A stretch of DNA of 64,000 bases from Sanguinoderma infundibulare (lineage: Eukaryota > Basidiomycota > Agaricomycetes > Polyporales > Polyporaceae), in contig JAVLRN010000005.1 of assembly GCA_032821775.1 (NCBI GenBank), positions 2,294,001 through 2,358,000 on the forward strand, given 5' to 3'. Numbering within the stretch: the first letter of the stretch is position 1; every line of letters starts with the position of its first letter. The translations under genes and the position numbers were made by a program. Shown here in pieces: positions 26,401 through 38,016 of the stretch. A model generated the notes under the pieces. That model did no database searches and was not told the DNA's origin. It saw only the letters and a program-made list of their open reading frames with translations.

Positions 26401-27852
26401 ACAGTCGGAACACGAAGGCGACACGGACCTCGCGCACGAGCTGAAGGAAATCGAGGAATCGGATAGCGATAGCAGCAGCGACGAAGAAGACGATGAACCA
26501 CTCACGACAGTCAAGGCTAAGCTCGCCGAGAAAACGGAGCCCCAGACTAACGGGGTCGTCTCGACATCCGGCACCTCCGCTTTCGACGACTCATTCGGCA
26601 TCTCTACCACGGGCGAGCAGCCCACGGAGGCCTTACCTCCGGCACCGGTTGTCGCCCCGACGACAGCTGTGGCGAACGATTTCGCGAGCATGTTCGATAC
26701 CACGGCTGCGCCCAAGGCGACCCCTCCCACTGCATCCATTCCCGCGATCACTATCCCGACGGTCAATGGTGCATCTGCTTCGGGTGTTAACGAGTTTGAT
26801 CAAGCCTTGGGCAAGCTTCCCAGCCCAGATGGCTCCGAGCCGCACTTTCCTGGGGGGTTTGGGGGGTTTGACTCGGCGTTTGAAGACAACTTCGACTTTG
26901 CGGCTGCATCGAAGGCTCAGCCGACTGAGACCTCGGCCGCCGCTTCTCCGACGAGCGCTACCTTCCCGCCTGCTCCCACAAAGGGCACCAGCTTCGACGA
27001 GGTGTTCGGGACGAGTGGACTCCCGGCTGGTGCGGCTGCTCCCCCCATCCCGACGTTCCCATCTGTCGCCAGCGCTGTCCCCGCTCAACCTGCACAGACG
27101 CTTTCTTTTGACGACGCTTTCGGGGCGGCGTCTCACCCTACGCAGAGCTTGGGAGCGAGCACTTCCACCTACACCAACGGAACCACCAGCGGTCTCTCAT
27201 TCGACGACGCGTTCGGAGGCAACGATGACGCACTTGCGCTGGACAGTTCTTTCACTAGCGGGTCATCCCACCAAGCTCCTGCTGGCCAGCCTCCTGCGAA
27301 GGTCAGTCAGCAAGCGTTCCCAACTTCGTCTCCTCTCGGCTCCCCTCGCGGCTCGAGTTCGACACAACCTGGTGAGAGGCGTTCGTCTTCACCTTCGGGC
27401 CGTCATACGTCGCCGCCGCCCCGTCATGCGTCACCGAGGCCTCGACCTTCGACTGCGGAATCGAAGGAGAAGGCTGTGCCGACGAGACACAACAGATTGA
27501 GTGTAAGTACTAGACATTCGTGACGGGTTGGGTTCGCAGGCTAACCTGCACTTGACAGATCCGCCTGCCGTTCGGGAGGAAGAAGAAAGAAAAGGATACA
27601 CCGCCTGTGCCTGCGCTCTCTCAACAGCAGATCGTTGAGGACCCGACGCCCGCGGTCGAGGACGACGTGGAGGCGGTGAAGACGTTGTGCGGGATGGGCT
27701 TCAGCAGGACGCAAGCGGTCACGGCGCTCGAAGAGCACGGGTACGACGTCCAGAGGGCCCTCAATAGCTTACTAGGTACGTTCACACCCGGTGTCTTGAG
27801 CGGTACCGAACGGCAGATGCTGACGCGAGGCGCCGCTGCAGGTACACAATAA
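23409..27852 (+). CDS. EDE1: Ede1/Eps15-like endocytic scaffold with three EH domains and a UBA domain
   Basis: Early endocytic adaptor that binds NPF-containing partners and ubiquitinated cargo at the plasma membrane. EH1 begins at the start (FTPSPAEVAFINQIFAQADT ... LAEIWNVADEDNNGVLTRKG). EH2 is PLTPQDKAKFLKLFLG ... SLADTKNRGSLDATDFTIAM. EH3 is WDVTPQEKANSDRLFNGLDP ... DLSDLNNDGHLTRDGFAVAM. Between EH2 and EH3 is a Q/T/G-rich linker with repeated PQxTG units. A ~180-residue coiled coil follows (near 25310-25880), then a long Pro/Ser/Thr-rich tail with repeated SFDDAFG/FDEVFG motifs. A C-terminal UBA domain (EDDVEAVKTLCGMGFSRTQA, VTALEEHGYDVQRALNSLLG) closes the protein. About 9 exons. The last intron, about 27774-27839, is 66 nt and in frame; removing it gives the end LLGTQ. 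Splicing of that intron is the main doubt at the 3' end. Confidence 0.92.
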
Positions 27853-29031
27853 TCTGTTTGCGATGTTTCGGACTCGATTTCTCCCCTTGATTTCATGGCT
27901 GTGAATGATTCGAGTGTTTTTACGAGCCAAGGGCACGATCACACATCTGTACTCGTCTCTCGTTCCTCGTTGCTCTGTCTCTTGCTCCGTGACACCCTCG
28001 TTTGGATACCGTTATGAGCTCCCTTCCTTAGTCGCTTCCCTCTCCCCTGTCTGTGCCTCGTGTTCAATGTCCAAACTAAGTAATCCGCTATTGAACGGAA
28101 TGGAACCCCGGACGCTCGTCGCTTGCTGCTTGTCCTTGTCTCCCTTGCAGTAGCATGCGCGGCAAGCATGTCCGGCTGAAGCGGCTGCCCTTAGGCGAGG
28201 ACAGTATGTGGACTAACCCCTATCTGCCAAGTTTATCTTGTTCTCCCCTCATGCTCCTGGCTGTGCTTTGCTTAAGCGAAGGACGTAAGTATAACCTGAC
28301 GAATCCTCCGTGCTTCTGTTTCGCTGAGTTTCTGAGGACTGGTGCGAATGGTTTGTATTCTTCACCGCATTGCCTTGTCGAGAGGGCGCCGCGGGACTTG
28401 TCAAGTCTCAGATCTCAGACGGCGACGTCGCCGAGTCCGAGCCGTGTCGGGGTGAGTATTGGGAACAAGTGGGCATTGTCGCAGCCAGCGCCGTCGCCGC
28501 CTTGAACCGCTCCATCATCCCCGCAGTCTCTCCGAGCTCGCTGCAGTCGTCCAGAAGACAACGGGGGCGGACAATAGCCCTCGATGCGGATTGTTCTCTC
28601 TCCCACCGTCCCTCATTGCCAATCAGCGCGATCTCACCCGAAAGTCTATTAGTGCAAGGGCCCAAGGCACCTCGTCCCGCTATTATAAATTCTCGCCCAC
28701 ATAACGCCACCTCCCTCGTCCCCCACCGCTCCACCGCTGCAGAGCCAGAGGCCAGAGGTCGTCGCGTTCACAGCCCGCGTCGGACTCGATAGGCCAGGTC
28801 GCTTACCGCGCGACTCGCAACCACCCGTGGACTCGGTCGGACTCCGCGATCGCTGGGTTTACTCCGGCTGTATATCACACGCGCGCCGTATAGCGACCAT
28901 CCCAGGCTCGCACCGTCGACCTCGGTTCTCGGCAACGGCAACGACGACGCTCTCGTCTCCTCCTCCTCCCTCCTTCCTTGCGTCCGCTTCCCGACACAGT
29001 CCAAGAACATTCCTTTAGGCGGCCCAATCCA
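27853..29031. other. intergenic, upstream region of the cAMP phosphodiesterase gene
   Basis: A 1,179-bp spacer. A TATA-like element (TTATAAAT) lies at about 28683-28690, roughly 340 bp before the next start codon, so that gene may have a long leader. No coding region is supported. Confidence 0.5.
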
Positions 29032-30518
29032 ATGGCGACGTTCGATATGGTTGTGGTCGGCTGCGGTGAGCGAATCACGTCTCGGCTACTGGTTCGATGA
29101 GGCCCTGACATGGACATATTGTGGCACGTTGGCGCGAAGGGGGAGGGCCCAAAGAAGATAATTTATCCTTGTGAGTCCACCCGCGTCTTGCACGGTGTCT
29201 AAAGACGGCTGTGGCTAACTGCACGCAACGCGCCGCGCTGCAAGCTATTTGCTCAAGGCGGGCGACGCGAAGTGGGAGGACGGCATTGTTGCGCTCGAAG
29301 GCGGTACGTGTTCGCTTTTTGGCTTTCCACACGTAAATCCCGAACCCATCCGTCGTCCGCGCGCGCCGTAGGCTCGGGACTAGGCGCTTTATCAAGGTTA
29401 TTGGAAGCCCACCCCGGCCTGTTTGCCTCCGAAAGCCCTGCCGAGCGTGCGGCAGAAGCGTCGTTAACCACCGCGGCGGAGGTCTACTCTCGCATACGGT
29501 GCGCATACGTCCTCCGTGCTCCTCCTTGACCCCCGTGCTCATGTTCGCGTGTTGCCCAGGTGCTATCTCGTCACTCACGCTCATTTGGACCACGTCAACG
29601 GCTTGGTGCTCTCCGCAGGATCCGGAAAAGGCCCCGCAAAACTCGTCCACGGCGCAAAGGAAACGCTCAAGGGCGTGTCTACCATATTCTCCGGGGACGT
29701 GTGGCCGAAGCTGGCGAGCTGGGCCGATGCAGAAGAACCCGGGAGCTGTCTCCTCTTCTCGCCGTACGTTTTATTCCCGAAGCTCCGTCTGCGGTGAGCC
29801 TGTTCCCCGTCTGACCGCCGCGATAGGTTGCCGCCCGAGAAGGTGTACACCTGCGTGGCACGCGACATCTCCGTCTGCATGATGCCCATAAGCCACGGCC
29901 AGCGCGCCCCCGGCCACACATACCCGTGCACCGCGTACTTTGTCCGGCACGACCCCACCTCGCGCGAGTTCCTCTTCTTTGGCGACGTCGAACCGGACCT
30001 CGTCTCCCTCGACCCGCAAAATCGGGAGATATGGCAGGCCGCCGCGCCGAAAATTCCCGACACGCTCTCGGCCATCTTCATCGAGTGCTCGTACCCGTCC
30101 GGACGCGCGGACGAGCTGCTGTACGGACACCTGAGCCCGGAGCACCTCACCCAGGAGCTCTGCGCGCTCGCGGCGGAAGTGGTCGGCTCCCGCCAGCGTG
30201 CGCGCCTGCAGGAGAACTCGAATTCGAACTCGAACTCGAACTCGAACGGCGCGCGGAAAAAGAAACGGCGGAACGCGGACCCCCCGCCTGATCTGCGGGG
30301 GTCGTTGGCCGGACTTCGAGTCTACGTCATCCATTGCAAGGACGACTTGCTTGGAAAGTTCAAGGAGCCGATACACGAGGTCATCACCGGCCAAGTACGG
30401 GAGCTGGTCGACGCGAAGGGCCTAGGTGTCGAGATCGTCGCCGTCGAGCAAGGCATGCACATCAGTACGTGTCTCAAGCTGCTGGCCACAAAGCGCACGC
30501 GACGCTGACAGCCGTCTA
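29032..30518 (+). CDS. PDE1: class II (low-affinity) cyclic-AMP phosphodiesterase
   Basis: Hydrolyses cAMP to AMP and so damps PKA signalling; metallo-beta-lactamase fold. Motifs: MATFDMVVVGCGGGPKEDNL start, YLLKAGDAKWEDGIVALEGG, then GSGLGALSRLLEAHPG, the class II signature VTHAHLDHVNGLVLS with metal-binding His/Asp, PISHGQRAPGHTYPCTAYFV, LFFGDVEPDL and AIFIECSYPSGRADELLYGH. About six exons; the tiny second exon uses acceptor GCGAAG at about 29140 to give GGPKEDNLS. A run of alternating Asn-Ser residues (near 30217-30246) interrupts the conserved core as an insertion coded by AACTCG repeats. The end is uncertain: splicing GTACGTG..GACAG gives MHITV and stop at 30518, while reading through stops at 30508. 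It is convergent with the striatin gene. Confidence 0.9.
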
Positions 30519-30931
30519 GAACTCTGACTAGGATTAACGGATGCTCTGGATCCCAACTGACAGACAATCTGCACGCAATGTATCATAGTTCCACCAACTG
30601 CCGAGATTCCCTCACTGTAGCCATAGCCACTGTATCAATACGCTTTCTTTTCTTCACTCGCCTCACCTCATCATGTAGATCTTCGTTCCTGGAATACAAT
30701 TTATGCTCCATAACAATACCATTATGCGCTCGTAAGGGTCGTAGCGAGGTATATATGAATGTACAGGAAAGCAGGAATAGGAAAACACAGCCGGCTGGCG
30801 CGACGTCGTGGGGGAACTATAGCTATACCAACGAGCAGGAGCGATCTATTAACCACAACGGACGATGCCACGTACAGTCAATGGGCAGTGTGCACGGGGC
30901 AACCCCAGGGAATCGGAGCGCCGCTCGCGCC
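30519..30931. other. intergenic, convergent 3' ends
   Basis: A 413-bp AT-richer spacer between the phosphodiesterase and striatin stop codons. Nothing recognisable. Confidence 0.5.
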
Positions 30932-33864
30932 TCATGAGGTGGACGATGCATACAGCTTGACGACGCCGTCCGCGCCCGCACTCGCCATGATGGGCAGCGA
31001 CGGGTGGAACTCGACGTCGAGCACGCCTTCGCGTGCCTTTTCTCGGTGGCTTGTGTTTTCCTGGATGCACGCTCGCGATCCGAGGATGTCCCAGAAGCGC
31101 ACCGAGCAGTCGTGGCTGCCGGACACCAGCGCGAAGCCCGCTGCGTCGATCGACAATGACGTGACGGCGTCAAGGTGCGCGAGCATCGAGTGCGTGCACT
31201 GGCCTGTGTGCGGTGTGATGTGGAGAAGGCACGATCAGCCGAAGTCCCCCTGGGTTCATAAACAAGGCAATCACGGACCAGTGATGATGTCGAAGATGCG
31301 TATATGCTTGTCCTCGTGGCCGGTAATAAGCAGCGGCATCGTGGGATGTGACACAATGCTGTTCGTCTGCGCAGAAACAGAGTCGTCTGCGGAGTCCCCT
31401 GTCTCGTCAACATGCCTGCACGCGGTGTCACACAGAGGACCCGCAACTCACCGCCTTCGACGGGATCGACCTGGAACTTCGACAACTCTTTCCCGGTTTC
31501 GATGTCGAAGATCTTGATCACCGCGTTTTGATACGCTACAGCGACCTTCTTGAGGTCCGTCTTGATAGCTTCGACGGCCGTCGCGCCGGGCAAGTCGCCC
31601 TCGGGGCTCAAGTCGGACGTCTCAAGTCCGTCATACGACCACGACAGCTTCAGTGAGCCGCCGCCGGACGGACCTGACACGTCCCAAACCTTGACCAGAC
31701 CCTCTGCGCCGCAACTGATGAGTGTGCTCTCGTCGCGCGCCAGCGCCAAGTCCCACACCGCGTCCGTGTGGCCAATTAGCTCGCCCCGTGCTCGCGTAGA
31801 GTCGTACGGCGCATACGTCGTGTGCGCGGGCGCAGGCAGCGCCCAAATCCGGATGGACGAGTCCATGGATGCGGAATACAGCAGCCCCTTGGAGGGCGAG
31901 TGGACCAAGCGAGTGATCGCTGCCGAGTGCCCGCGGAGGGTTAGCTGAGGCTCAACCTCGGTGGTGGGCCTTGATCTGTAATTGAACTCAGTCCCATGAA
32001 GAGCGAACGTTTCTCTCGTGGACTCTCTACGCACGCAGAAGACGCAAGACTGGCGACGTCGACCCGCCATATTTTGACGGTGCTATCGTCGCCCGCACTC
32101 GCGAGACAAAGCTCCGTGGGATGGAACGCCAGTGCGCGAACAGCGTCGAGGTGACTAGAGAATAAGTTAGTCCCCAAGTGGGTTCGGGAGAGATGCGTTC
32201 TAAAGCGTGTCACGAGACTGAGACTGACTTCCTGAGTGTCCTCTTGGCTTTCCAAACCTTCGTGCCCTCGCTGTCGCCCATGACGCTCGCTTCATCATCG
32301 TCAACTTCTCCGTCCTCATCCTTTGCCTCCTCCTCGTCCTCCCGCGCACGCCTCTCCCACGCGCCAGCACCGCTGATCGCGTTGTTGAGTTGGTGGCGGG
32401 CCTGCTCCGAACCCTCCTGTGATAACCGGAACCTCTCCTTCCACTCAGCTCCATCGTCTGACAGCGGCTGCTCGGGCTCGTCCCTGTCTTTCGCGTCGCC
32501 AGAGAATTGCTGAGCTTGTGATTGCTGCGGCTGCTGCTGTTGCACTGGCTGCCCGAGGCCAGCTTGCGTCTGTCCGGCTTGCTGACCCAGCACGCCAGGT
32601 CCTGCAAGGCCAGGACGATCAAGGGTGTTCGTCTGCGGTACCGCGGGCGCGGTCGAAGGACCGGACATCAAGCCCATGCCATTGAGCATAGAGAAGTCCT
32701 TGCCTACATCTGGCATAGCTTTCCGCGGACGGCCATTGAATGCCATCTGCTCAAATGGGGGAACGTTCGGCAATTGAAGAGGAAGGTTGGAGTTGGCGAG
32801 CAGCGGGCGGTTGGGAAGCGGGTTCATGGCTTGCGGGGACGTGAGATACGAGACTTCTTGCAGGCACCTGTAACGAGCTTTGGAAGCCATCGGAGAAAGA
32901 GAGACGGCACACGCACTGCTTCAAGAAGTCCCTACTCCGTGCCCTGCTCTTCGGGTCCCGACCAGGAGGGGGTTTACCCATCGTACCAACCGAAGCAGCG
33001 TTAGGGTTCACCCCCGTCCACGCCGTGCCGCTTATCCAGGTTTGGGTACGGCTGGGAGGGCCGCCAGATGCAGCACCGTTGGGCACTGAGCCGGTGGACA
33101 TGCGGTCGGGGGGCAATGGTGAATCTGGAGCAAAATGAACGATGTTGGCACGGCGTCGGTCGCACGACCATGGACACGTACCCTCGCTGCGCGGCGAGCT
33201 GCCGCTGCTCGCGTCGTCCTTGTGGGACGTGAGTGCGATCTGCGACTGTAGAGATGCGAGCTTCGCCGGGGGGACGGACTGCGTGACGGGCTGGGCGAGC
33301 TGCTTGGAGCTGGCGAGCGAGAGACGGCGACCGCGGCAGGACACGTCAATGCTGAATGTCACACCCGCGCACGAAGACGGCGAGGGGGCACGTACCGTTC
33401 GACCCTGAGCGCATACTCGAGCATCTTGATGCGCCGCATCAGGTCGAGCTTCACATTGTCGAACGAGCGGCGTTCGCCCTCGAGGAGGGCGATCCGGGCC
33501 TGGGCGACGCACACAATGAGGGACGCAGGGCGCATACGGCGACGAGACTCACCCGCATCTCCGCCCTCTCGATCTCCCACTCATTTCTGTCGCGTTCGTA
33601 TCGTCGCCATTCGGTCTGGAGGAAGTGGAGGACGCTGGAGAGCGTGTAGTCTTGGCCGCTCTGAGGAGGGAGAGGGATTTCGGATGCTTGCGGGCCCTGT
33701 TGCTGCTGGGGCCCCGGTGGCGGCTGCTGTTGCTGCTGCTGGCCAGGCGGGGGCTTGTTGGGTGCGGTGAGCGAGCCCAACATGGGTATTTGGATGGGGG
33801 AGTGAGCGGGCGAGTTTTGTGGTGGGGGTTTCGAGTAGATTCGCAGCGCGGCGCCGTTGATCAT
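30932..33864 (-). CDS. striatin family protein (Pro11/Far8 type), STRIPAK scaffold
   Basis: Scaffold of the STRIPAK phosphatase-kinase complex, which in filamentous fungi controls hyphal fusion and fruiting. The N-terminus ([17 protein letters not shown]) leads into a poly-Q/Pro tract. The striatin domain follows: [20 protein letters not shown], then a coiled coil [20 protein letters not shown] and [19 protein letters not shown] long low-complexity linker comes next ([16 protein letters not shown]; acidic [20 protein letters not shown]). The C-terminal WD40 propeller has units such as [84 protein letters not shown] and [20 protein letters not shown]. Stop is the complement of 30932-30934. Start 33864 is the first ATG in frame. 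About 9 exons, GT-AG junctions. Confidence 0.92.
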
Positions 33865-34352
33865 CGTGTCCAATTTGGCACAAACAACGTGAGCCGGCCG
33901 CGCGCCCTGGCTGCAAGTCTTCTCCCTCCTTGCTCTCCGTCGGCGAGTCGTGCCCAGCTCTCTCGCCGTCGCCTATCCTCTCCTCCAACAGTCGTCCAAC
34001 GCCATTCGTAATTATTCCTTACCCCAGCGCCGCGAATCCAGCCTCGTTTTTCCAAACCGTTGTCCTTTTACGTAAATTGCGCGTCCTGGCCTGGCTAACT
34101 TCTGTCATGCGCTCCTCATTTGTCAGTAAGCCCGCCCTCTGACCTCTGCAAGCGGGCACGCTCAGCTTCCGCAGATGGAGGGATGATCATGGAGGGAATG
34201 CGGGGCGCAATATGTTATACTCTGGCCAGTGCACAGATGTTGCACAGATGTCCTACAAGTCCATACAGCTGATAGTATCCTATCAATACTGATACAATGT
34301 GCTGATCCATCCAAACGTCTCCAGTCAAACTAGGTTAACGAATGTCATCCGG
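33865..34352. other. intergenic, upstream region of the striatin gene
   Basis: A 488-bp spacer between two minus-strand genes. It has an AT-rich part near 34220-34340 (3' UTR of the EH gene) and a CT-rich part near the striatin start. No gene. Confidence 0.5.
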
Positions 34353-37300
34353 CTACGTCGAATCTGAGGCAATAAGCTCGTACGGCGGCGGAGGTGTGTC
34401 AGATCGTACATCATCCACGTCGTCAGGTAGTCGTACTGTCGTGGGGTCGAGCTGAACTGGTTGCGATGGCTGCGGGGAGCTGACCGCTGTCGTCAGTGTT
34501 TGAGACAGGACACCGGTCTGGGTCGGCATACTCGCTCGCCTGGGAGGCGTGGCGGTGGAGTTTGCTCGGGGGGATGAGGAAGTGGGCGAGGCGGGCGTAG
34601 GCAGCTCCCTTCCTGCGAGCTTCTGGCGTATGAGATGCATGGCCACCGCAAAGTCGTCCCGTGTGAGTTGACCATCGTGCTCCGAGTCGGCCATATCCCT
34701 GTAATGAGCATCAGCTTTCGAGTCCTAATATCAAGATGGACGAATGAACGCACCAAATGGTCGCCATGACGTCGTTTGGTAACTTCGCACGGGCGAAGAA
34801 CGGGACTGCCACGTCCGATAGAAGATAGCCCTTCCTCTGCGTGTCAAGTTGGTCAAAGTGCCTGTCATACTTGGCCCTCTCCTCGGGTTTGATATTCCAT
34901 TGTTCCGGATTCGTCGGCTGAGATGGAACATAGGTCGTCGTCATTACACTTGTTGGGAGCGGAGACATGGGGAACGGTGTTGACGGCGTCGCTAACGGCG
35001 TGGCACTCGGCGCAAGTGCAGATAGGTGTGGTGTACTCCTTGACGAGCGCAAGATTGAGGGGCCAGCGATAGATGCGACAGAAAGTCTTGACCGGTCTTC
35101 GCTACGAGATGGAACGTGCAGAGAACCTCCGGGCGGTTGTGTTGGCGGTTGAAGACGCTGTGGCGCGTCAGCAGCGTTGCCCATGTAAGCTTCACGGAGA
35201 TTGTCGGAGGAGGAACCTGGTAGGACTTCTGGAGGTAGAGAGTCCGGTAGATGTTGTCCGTCCTTCCTCATTTTGGTGAGATGCATGGCTACAGCGAACG
35301 CTGAGCGGGTGAGGTAGCCTTTGCGGCCAACATCGACCAAATCCCTGGATAGATCGCTCATGTTTTAGTCAATCGCTTCAACAAAAGTGTCCAACAACCA
35401 TACCATATACGAGCAATGGCGTTTGAGGACAATCCTGCCTGTTGAATGTACTGTCGTACAGCTTCTCCCTTCACACGACCTTTATTTCCTGGATCCAACG
35501 TCGAGAAAATATGATCCGCCTGGACCTTGGTAGCAGGCGAGACTTCCCATGAGGGCGACGTCGATCTGGAGCCGTGGTCTATTCTACTCGACGGATGGCG
35601 AGGAGGAGGATCCGCGAATGGCGATAGTGTGATTGGAGGGGTTGCGGAGAGAATACCTGATCTTGCAGGATGCACTGGAGGAGCGGGTGGAAGATTCGGA
35701 TGGCTTGCAGTGCAAGCTGGGGCCGGACTACAGCGTCCAGCCTCCTCGTACAAGTGTTGAGGGAGAGAGCTGGGAATAGCCGAAAGCTTTCCGGTCATCA
35801 AAGCTTGGATGAGGTACATGGCGATCGTGAAGTCGGCAATATCGAGGAACCCACGGTGCTGGACATCAGCCAAAGACCTGACAAGATCACGGCATCGGTG
35901 TACAACGAACACGATCATGAAGATGCGCGACATACCAGATCTCTAACAGCGTATCCCAAGGCAGCTTTGATTTCATGAACACATCTCTAGCCTGTTCACC
36001 TGCACGAACAGTAAGAGACTAAATCTCTATGGCAGCGGACGGAACCTCGAACTTACCACCTAAAGTGCCATTCAGGGCGCCAGACGCCTTAAAGATCTTC
36101 TTGAATTTGGCCTTGTCGTGGGTTGTCAGCGGGGGGAGGGCACCGAGGATCGTGCCTGAAGAAGGGCCCGCGACGGGCTCCGAGGGGATCGGTGATATGT
36201 TCTCGAGCACCGCCAGTGGGCCGGCTGCGGCGCATTATGAGCACTGCATACAGCCATCAGAGGGCATATACTCACGTCGTTTGACCAACCCTTCAGTGAC
36301 TGCTGTGCCATTCTGGGCATACCCAATGAGCCGCAAAGCAACGCCGACGCCCTGTCTGTCCAGAAGGCCGTCCTTGCTTTCCACGCTGGCGATTTCCCAT
36401 ATCCTAGCGAGAGCATCGGGAGGTAGGTTGGACGCGCTGAATATGCGGGTCGCAGTCTGGGGATTGATCTTGCCTGTGAGCTCTGGATCGCCGGTGGTGA
36501 AGACCCATTCGATGAGAGGGGATTCGTCGGCAGATGCCTGATAGTCAGCAACGACAGTGAGGGCTTCGATCTAGAAGAGGACTCGGGATAATTGTATCAA
36601 GTTAGCTATGGCGCATTAAGAGAATAGCATACCAGACGTTCAGTCTTGCGGCGCTCCTCAGCCTCCTGTTCGATGGCGATGCGCTCGAGGTCTTCGTACA
36701 TCTTCAGGCATTCTGTGAGGTCACCGTGGGCAGCGAGCAAAGACTCCAAGAGCTGCTCCTGTGTTGTGTGGGTGGATGAGGATGCTGCCTGGCGCGATTT
36801 CTCTGCCTCTGTGGTCGCCCATGGTATTTGTGACCCAATGAGGTCTTGAGATGCGCGAGCGCGTCCGACGAGTTCCTGCAAGACTGTGGATGGGGACGGG
36901 GAAAGAATGAGGCACTAAAAGCGCAGCAACTGTACCTTTGTGATGTCGTTTTTGAGTTCCTCAGGTTTCGCATAGACGAGGACCTCTTGCAAGAGCTCTG
37001 CGTTTCCGCGGCCGACTTTGCAAACATTGAAGAGCCGCTGGACGTCATCTTCGGGAGAAACGACAGTCGGGAGAGGCGCCTGGGAGTGGGATGGCGGGGG
37101 GCCGCCGGGCGGGGAATAATAAGGGGCAGACTGGGTGGCAGGCGGGGGGCCGTCTGGGGGTAGGAGGATCATGTATGAGGGGAAGAGGAAGATGTGGAGG
37201 GGGAGACCGGAGGGACGGATCTCTGAGATACTTACAAGTGTAATGGGTGTTGTAAGGAGCCCACGTTACTCCCTGTCCTTGCCCAATCCGAGCTTGGCCC

Positions 37301-37353
37301 GGCAAGCACAGGTTTCCCGGGTTAAACGCGACAGACCGGCGCCGGAGACGCAT
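34353..37353 (-). CDS. GAT-domain plus four EH-domain protein with a C-terminal PPPY motif
   Basis: Predicted endocytic/ubiquitin adaptor with an unusual order. A Pro-rich linker (YGPPPATQSAPYYSPPGGPP) and a helical GAT-like module come first: SPEDDVQRLFNVCKVGRGNA, YAKPEELKNDITKELVGRAR, ASQDLIGSQIPWATTEAEKS and LTECLKMYEDLERIAIEQEA, as in LSB5-type proteins. A 62-nt intron (GTATGC..CTAAC..CTAG, phase 0) then joins ERRKTERL directly to IEALTVVADYQASADESPLI. From there four EH domains follow: ALARIWEIASVESKDGLLDR; PPLTTHDKAKFKKIFKASGA; SWEVSPATKVQADHIFSTLD; QWNIKPEERAKYDRHFDQLD. The short tail ends DTPPPPYELIASDST, with a PPxY site that could bind an Rsp5-type ligase. No coiled coil or UBA. The 5' end is uncertain: 37353 is the first in-frame ATG of the exon before the linker, and no VHS domain was found upstream. 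Confidence 0.75.
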
Positions 37354-38016
37354 CGCAAGTGCAGCTCGAGATGATCACGAAGCTCGCGCCGGTCGACGAC
37401 GGCGTCGCAGATGGCCCTCGCAAGGTCTGTACAGGCCAGGGACAAGTGCTGTATGAGGTTGCGGGGTGGGCTGGGTGCTCCCACCCCCTGCGCAGCTGTG
37501 CACCCATGCCGCCCGGCCGGGGCCTGCATTTGGAGAGCAGAAGCAGGCACAGTCTGCCACCTGCGCCGGTGGCTGTCAAGTGGCTATGGTCGTATCCCAC
37601 GGCGATCATCTGGGGCGAAGAGGAGAGGAACATCGCGACATGCGCGCACCCAGTCCGTGCGGGACGCACACGGGCGGGCGTTGCAAAGGTGGTCTGCACG
37701 CTCGCACACACGCCGTCTGGCGGGATCTGCGGTGGGTGTGCTGTCGGGCCAAGGCTGAGCTGGATTAAACAATGGGAGGGAAGAGGAACACATAATCTGC
37801 GCCTCGTGGGCCATGGCATTGCACGCAACGTTCACACCGGGCGAGCGTCTGTGCAGGCGGCGTAGGTTTTCCATCAACGACCATCTTCGCTGTCTGGTGC
37901 ATTGTCCACTCCCTCTGTTTCTCCTATCCTCCTCACTGTTTCCATCTAACGAGTCATCTTCACGACCGGCTTTGTATCATCCCCCACTAATTCCTCCTGC
38001 ACACTTCTCCTCCGTC
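37354..38016. other. divergent upstream region, possible missing 5' exon of the GAT-EH gene
   Basis: A 663-bp GC-rich spacer. Minus-strand frames here (for example one containing LARAICDAVVDRRELRDHLE at about 37340-37430) are open, but I could not match them to the VHS domain expected upstream of a GAT module. The last 100 bp is the CT-rich promoter of the PIN4-like gene. Confidence 0.4.
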
